The position numbers were made by a program, and so were the translations under genes. A model generated the notes under the pieces. That model did no database searches, was not told the DNA's origin, and was given only the letters and a program-made list of their open reading frames with translations. From Xanthobacteraceae bacterium (GTDB lineage: Bacteria > Pseudomonadota > Alphaproteobacteria > Rhizobiales > Xanthobacteraceae): DNA of 20,791 bases. The stretch covers positions 1 to 20,791 of the forward strand of contig JASHYD010000123.1 in assembly GCA_030043175.1 (NCBI GenBank). Direction: 5' to 3'. Shown here piece by piece: positions 18,079 through 20,791 of the stretch. The first letter of the stretch is position 1. The number at the start of each line of letters is the position of its first letter.

Positions 18079-18330
18079 CTAGAAAACGCCCCTCCCCCGC
18101 CCTACCCCTTCGCTCCCTGGCGCCCTCCGCAACGCCGCGGCCGGGTCGAACCCGATGGCCTCGGCGATGTCGAGGAACTCGACCACCGTCACCCGATGAG
18201 AACATCTCGGCCCGCTGGCGCCGTTCCTCAGCAAACGACCTGGGAGCCCAACTGCCTCCAGCTCATTGCCCGTAGCCACGTTCCTGATGAGAGAACGCAG
18301 AGGACTAACAGCGGTTTGCGTGACACAATA
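18079..18330 (-). pseudogene. Remnant of an XRE-type helix-turn-helix regulator
   Basis: The minus strand reads VTVVEFLDIAEAIGFDPAAALRR at about 18192-18120 (split here: VTVVEFLDIAEAIG then FDPAAALRR). That is the end of many small Cro/C1-type regulators, which continue from a motif like KYERGERRL. Just upstream the expected GAACGGCGC (ERR) is present but about 25 bases too far away, and QLGSQVV, resembling the recognition helix, lies in another frame. No start codon gives an intact domain. I read it as a regulator gene broken by small insertions and frameshifts. The remaining 127-codon open frame is not a functional protein in my view. Confidence 0.5.
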
Positions 18331-18335
18331 GTCAA

Positions 18336-18587
18336 TCAAGAAAGCCATCCCGCTCTCAGGCGAGTAACCAGTCCGCCAAAGTCGCGCGTTTGGCCCTCGT
18401 GGCGATGTGCCGGATCGGCTCGGCTTTTCTGCGCTGTTCTTTGTGGCCTCGGTGGGGACCACATCGGAAGTGAGGCGACTTTCTCTTCAGCCTCTCTCGC
18501 CAGACGTAGCCTTCTCAAGCGTTCCGTCTTCTCGCGAACAGCGCCTGCCTCGGCGTCGTAAGATGACCGGGCCTTTTCGTTGTTACT
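18336..18587 (-). pseudogene. Remnant of a small charged coiled-coil ORF
   Basis: Directly after the second amber codon of the ParB-like gene, and in the same frame, the minus strand reads SSYDAEAGAVREKTERLRRL then RLAREAEEKVASLP, a charged helix-forming segment that looks like real protein. There is no ATG before it. About 200 bases later a neighbouring frame reads LADWLLA-stop-ERDGFLD, like the continuation after a frameshift. I recall small proteins of this type following ParB-like genes in Bradyrhizobium, but cannot name a function. Decay is the likeliest explanation. Confidence 0.4.
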
Positions 18588-18836
18588 CTAAGCCGACACC
18601 AAAAAACCAACAATTGTCTACTCGCCGAGAGCTTTGCAAGCCTCCAGCCTATGTAGTCCCTCAACGAGGACAAATCGATCTCCGTCGCGGCGAACAAGGA
18701 TCAGGGTTTCTTGCCCAATCTCCAACATGCTCTCGGCGATCTCCCGGACAGCCTCCGGTCTGAGTGTGGCCCTTCTTTTCACAGGGACATAGATTTTGGC
18801 GATCGCGAAGCTTTCGCGTTTGAGCATAGGCCTCAT
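18588..18836 (-). pseudogene. ParB/sulfiredoxin-fold protein interrupted by an amber codon
   Basis: From ATG at 18836 (or 18827) the frame encodes about 72 residues of a ParB N-terminal-like domain: FAIAKIYVPVKRRATLRPEA, IAESMLEIGQETLILVRRDG, RFVLVEGLHRLEACKALGE. The GLHRLEACKALG segment is the family's GxHRxxAxxxLG nucleotide-binding motif. A TAG at 18620-18618 then stops it, yet the same frame goes on with TIVGFLVSA before a second TAG at 18590-18588. Relatives continue past ALGE with a TIxGFLV segment, so one base change (GAG or AAG to TAG) explains the break. The truncated product may still fold. Related stand-alone proteins in Bradyrhizobium are thought to bind DNA or nucleotide, but no role is proven. 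Confidence 0.6.
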
Positions 18837-19249
18837 CTGTTCGGCCGTGATCCTGACGACCAGCACACAGAAGAATGTGGGCGACATGAAGATGCGACGA
18901 GCGCATCTGCACGCTCCCGCCGGCCAAACCAGTTCTTTGCATCCTTTCATCGCTTCTGGCGGAAGGCCGGTACGAGCCGCACCTAAACGGCATTGCGAGC
19001 GGCGGAAAGCGTGATGGCACGGCCTCAGAGCTTCAGCGGTCGGGGCCCTATTAAAAACTGTTTCGCGCTGGAGTTCTTTCCGTCCGCGCCGACGATCGAT
19101 CTGAGGGACAAGGCGCCATCGCGCGCCAGCGCCCGGACTGGTGCCGCCGGTTTGACGCGGAGGTCTTTGCCGAGCGTTTCGGTGGGAGAGTCGCCGACGG
19201 ACAGCCAGCGGTGACTCTGAAACAAGCGGGGTCACCGCGCATCGTTCCC
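18837..19249. other. 413-base region without a clear gene
   Basis: Upstream of the ParB-like gene on the minus strand. Both strands have open frames of 65-75 codons at 18993-19225 with similar plausibility (plus: PTIDLRDKAPSRASARTG; minus: WLSVGDSPTETLGKDLRVKP), so I cannot tell whether either is real. No known family fits. Confidence 0.4.
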
Positions 19250-19558
19250 CTACCAGAACTTGATGATGAAATGGGCAGCGATGTAGATGAGGGCACCCCA
19301 GAAGGCGAGGTTAACGACGGCGATCAAGGAGTTGAGGAGCCGGTCGGCGAGGAGGCGGTAGTCTCGTGGTGGACGGCTTCGGCTACGTTCATGCGCTTTC
19401 GCGATCTCCAGCAGGAGCGCCCTTACCCACACGGCCACGCAGAGCACCGGGAACATGTAAAGTATCACGAAACCGAACTGTCCAAAAGCACCCAGCAACG
19501 CCAGCAGGAACGCACCGCCCATCGTGACAACCGAGATAGGGAGCGCTTTCTTCATCAT
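19250..19558 (-). CDS. Small integral membrane protein, unknown function
   Basis: A 102-residue protein with three hydrophobic segments: about residues 6-22 (PISVVTMGGAFLLALL), 26-45 (FGFVILYMFPVLCVAVWV) and 76-98 (LIAVVNLAFWGALIYIAAHF). A basic loop lies between the second and third (KAHERSRSRPPRDYR). Starts at either Met of MMKKALP; the frame is open for 40 more codons upstream, but those residues look random and hydrophilic. The ribosome binding site is weak. I do not recognise a family. Nothing adjacent is clearly co-transcribed. Confidence 0.6.
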   Translation of the reverse strand: MMKKALPISVVTMGGAFLLALLGAFGQFGFVILYMFPVLCVAVWVRALLLEIAKAHERSRSRPPRDYRLLADRLLNSLIAVVNLAFWGALIYIAAHFIIKFW

Positions 19559-19882
19559 GGGAGTTGCCCAGTTGTGAGGCGCCAGCCGTAGTCGGCGCCG
19601 TTGTGTCAGTATCGCACGGCGATTCGGCGAGTCGCGACGGCGACGATCAGGAAGCCCACGGTTAACCACCACGTGCAATCGGCGACCCGAGCGCGCTGTT
19701 CAGGACGCACGCAAACGTCAGCTCGTGTAGGAAGACCGGACCGATGGATGGGCAGCGATGCAGGAGCCGACCTTTGCGGGGGCCCAGATCAGCGCGCCGC
19801 ACTATGCGCATCGATGTCGACAGGTTGCCTCCTCCGCGATAGGAGTTTTCGCGCGATGCGCGGGTTGGGGAGGGAACGAACA
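19559..19882. other. 324-base intergenic region with a hydrophobic fragment
   Basis: On the minus strand a frame ending at 19606 reads TWWLTVGFLIVAVATRRIA, a plausible single membrane helix, but no start codon or ribosome binding site goes with it. It may be the end of a lost membrane-protein gene. Nothing else was seen. Confidence 0.35.
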
Positions 19883-20044
19883 ATGCCCAACGCTTTTTCG
19901 CGTCGGGTCGGCGCGATGGATTTGTTCCGGATGAGCATTGCACGGGCAACGTTCGCCTGCATGCTCGCCCTCGGCGTGGCCGCACCCAAGATGGCCCTCG
20001 CCAAGGAAAATCCGCAGTGGCCGTCGCCAGGAGCTATGCCGTAG
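19883..20044 (+). CDS. Short signal-peptide ORF, possibly a truncated secreted protein
   Basis: A 53-residue frame with a good ribosome binding site (GGGAGGGAA) eight bases or so before the ATG. Residues about 16-37 look like a signal peptide (SIARATFACMLALGVAAPKM, then ALA-KE), but only about a dozen residues (ENPQWPSPGAMP) follow before the stop. Either it is a tiny exported peptide or the first exon-like stub of a longer exported protein cut by mutation; the sequence after the stop does not continue recognisably. Real expression is uncertain. Confidence 0.35.
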   Translation: MPNAFSRRVGAMDLFRMSIARATFACMLALGVAAPKMALAKENPQWPSPGAMP

Positions 20045-20188
20045 ACCAGAGTGCGATCACCCGACTTTATATTAGGCCGCTTATGGTCCCATCAAGCGAC
20101 CGCTGCAGAAGGCGGCCTGGGCACCCAGGCGATTGCCCGTCACCGCGGCGTCGGCAGCGGAACTCGTCCAACGCATCAAGGCGGCGTT

Positions 20189-20218
20189 GGTCAGGTAGAC
20201 TTATAAGTCTACCTGACC
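20189..20218. repeat. Perfect 30-bp palindrome upstream of psiE
   Basis: The half-site GGTCAGGTAGACTTA (20189-20203) is followed at once by its exact reverse complement (20204-20218), with no spacer. The centre is TTATAA. It lies about 95 bases before the PsiE start codon. It could be an operator for a dimeric regulator, a bidirectional terminator or an excision scar. No T-run flanks it. Confidence 0.85.
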
Positions 20219-20261
20219 GGGAATGCGTGTGCCGCCACGGAGCGGCGCGATGACGCCCACC

Positions 20262-20276
20262 CGAGCGGACCGCTCG
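20262..20276. promoter_or_regulatory. Perfect 15-bp palindrome 36 bases before psiE
   Basis: CGAGCGG and CCGCTCG flank a single A. The position, in what should be the promoter or leader of psiE, makes an operator or leader hairpin possible. GC-rich DNA gives such short palindromes fairly often. Confidence 0.4.
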
Positions 20277-20301
20277 TGCTATGAAATCTGATGAACCGCG
20301 T

Positions 20302-20307
20302 GGAGGT
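20302..20307 (+). promoter_or_regulatory. Ribosome binding site of the PsiE gene (GTG start)
   Basis: GGAGGT with a five-base spacer before GTG at 20313. An in-frame TAA (20310-20312) directly precedes the GTG, so this is the first possible start of the frame. Confidence 0.8.
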
Positions 20308-20312
20308 GTTAA

Positions 20313-20791
20313 GTGCAGCTTAAAGAGGAGATCGCCGCGGCGCGAGCAAAGCTGGCGTCGTCTGCGTTCTATCAGAAATTTGAGCAAATCGTTTTGCTCA
20401 TCCTGTCCTGGCTCATCGCGATCGTCGTCGTGTTCGCGGTCTGGAATCTCACGCTGAAGATTTTCTTGATCCTGATCTCGGGGTCCTTCGATCCAACCGA
20501 TTACGAGGTGTTCCAGACAATCTTCGGCATGATCTTCACCGTGATCATCGCACTCGAGTTCAAACGGTCGCTCGTGGTAGTGGCGGAGCGCCGTGATAGC
20601 GTGGTGCAGGTCCGTGCGGTAGTCCTGATCGCTCTCCTCGCAGTCATCAGAAAATTGCTGATCGTGGATCCGAACAGTACCGACGCACTGCACTTGTTTG
20701 CGCTCGCCGCGGCAATCTTGGCGCTCGGGGGCGTGTATTGGTTGGTACGGTACGGCGACCGCCGCGACCCTGTTTCCCAACGAAAGGAGTG
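20313..20791 (+). CDS. psiE: PsiE-family membrane protein (3' end cut by the window)
   Basis: 159 codons are visible from a GTG start to the window edge, with no stop. After a short charged N-terminus (QLKEEIAAARAKLASS) come membrane segments FEQIVLLILSWLIAIVVVFA, IFGMIFTVIIALEF, VRAVVLIALLAVIRKLL and LFALAAAILALGGVYWLV. The stretches ALEFKRSL and VRAVVLIALLAVIRKLLIVD match the phosphate-starvation-inducible E (PsiE) family, four-helix inner-membrane proteins whose function is unknown. Length is close to the family's usual 135-170, so the stop is probably just past the edge. The last bases (AAGGAG) look like a ribosome binding site for a following gene. I saw no Pho box. A long open frame on the opposite strand (20067-20780) is its shadow. 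Confidence 0.82.
   Translation, partial: MQLKEEIAAARAKLASSAFYQKFEQIVLLILSWLIAIVVVFAVWNLTLKIFLILISGSFDPTDYEVFQTIFGMIFTVIIALEFKRSLVVVAERRDSVVQVRAVVLIALLAVIRKLLIVDPNSTDALHLFALAAAILALGGVYWLVRYGDRRDPVSQRKE

Noticed and set aside
20159..20188. Possible EcfG (general stress) promoter GGAAC...CGTT before psiE
   Set aside because: The spacer is 21 bases, longer than the roughly 16-19 expected, so I do not claim it.
20067..20780. 237-codon minus-strand open frame at the right edge
   Set aside because: It is the antisense of the PsiE-family gene, which has a strong ribosome binding site and conserved membrane motifs; the antisense product is Asp/His/Arg-rich with no domain.

Overview
The window looks like chromosomal DNA of a high-GC alphaproteobacterium of the Bradyrhizobium / Nitrobacteraceae type. 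The basis is the pyrB-pyrC-plsY gene order, a PyrC that lacks its metal ligands, the style of the AsmA and tetratricopeptide proteins, and short GC-rich palindromic repeats of the kind scattered through those genomes. The assignment is from recognition of families, not from a search. Coding density is low for such a genome: I support twelve intact or window-cut genes covering about 69% of the window, plus decayed genes and long gaps.

Layout. 1-3585: a secreted AbgB-like M20 amidohydrolase (+) faces a secreted protein of unknown function (-), with a 681-base gap behind the latter. 3586-6950 (-): pyrB and pyrC overlap by 8 bases (ATGCGTGA); plsY follows after an unusually long 478-base spacer. 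The usual downstream dprA and topA are not here. 7408-9768 (+): a Cu(+)-type P1B ATPase with a His-rich tail, a YHS domain and a CPMHP/CPICGM metal-binding domain. 10612-11559 (+): an NMT1/NitT-TauT-type substrate-binding-like protein with no signal peptide and no transporter partners. 11810-15973 (-): a 1387-residue AsmA-family protein fused at its C-terminus to tetratricopeptide repeats. 16506-17135 (+): an OmpA-domain envelope protein. The two envelope genes are divergent and separated by a 532-base gap that contains several hairpins with similar loops.

17136-20791 is gene-poor and partly decayed. It holds two small membrane proteins (17757-17978 and 19250-19558, both -), a ParB/sulfiredoxin-fold gene cut by an in-frame amber codon, remnants of a following charged ORF and of an XRE-type regulator, and a short signal-peptide ORF. 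At the right edge is a GTG-initiated PsiE-family membrane gene preceded by two perfect palindromes.

Function. pyrB/pyrC' probably form an aspartate carbamoyltransferase complex whose dihydroorotase-like subunit is structural, so the catalytic dihydroorotase should be elsewhere. The copper ATPase, AsmA-TPR, OmpA-like, PsiE and small membrane proteins give the window a cell-envelope and stress flavour. I found no mobile element with a recognisable transposase, no CRISPR array, and no tRNA or rRNA. I saw no convincing new defence or biosynthetic system. The items most worth a second look are the AsmA-TPR fusion, the hairpin series at 16110-16325, the palindromes before psiE, and the amber-interrupted ParB-like locus.
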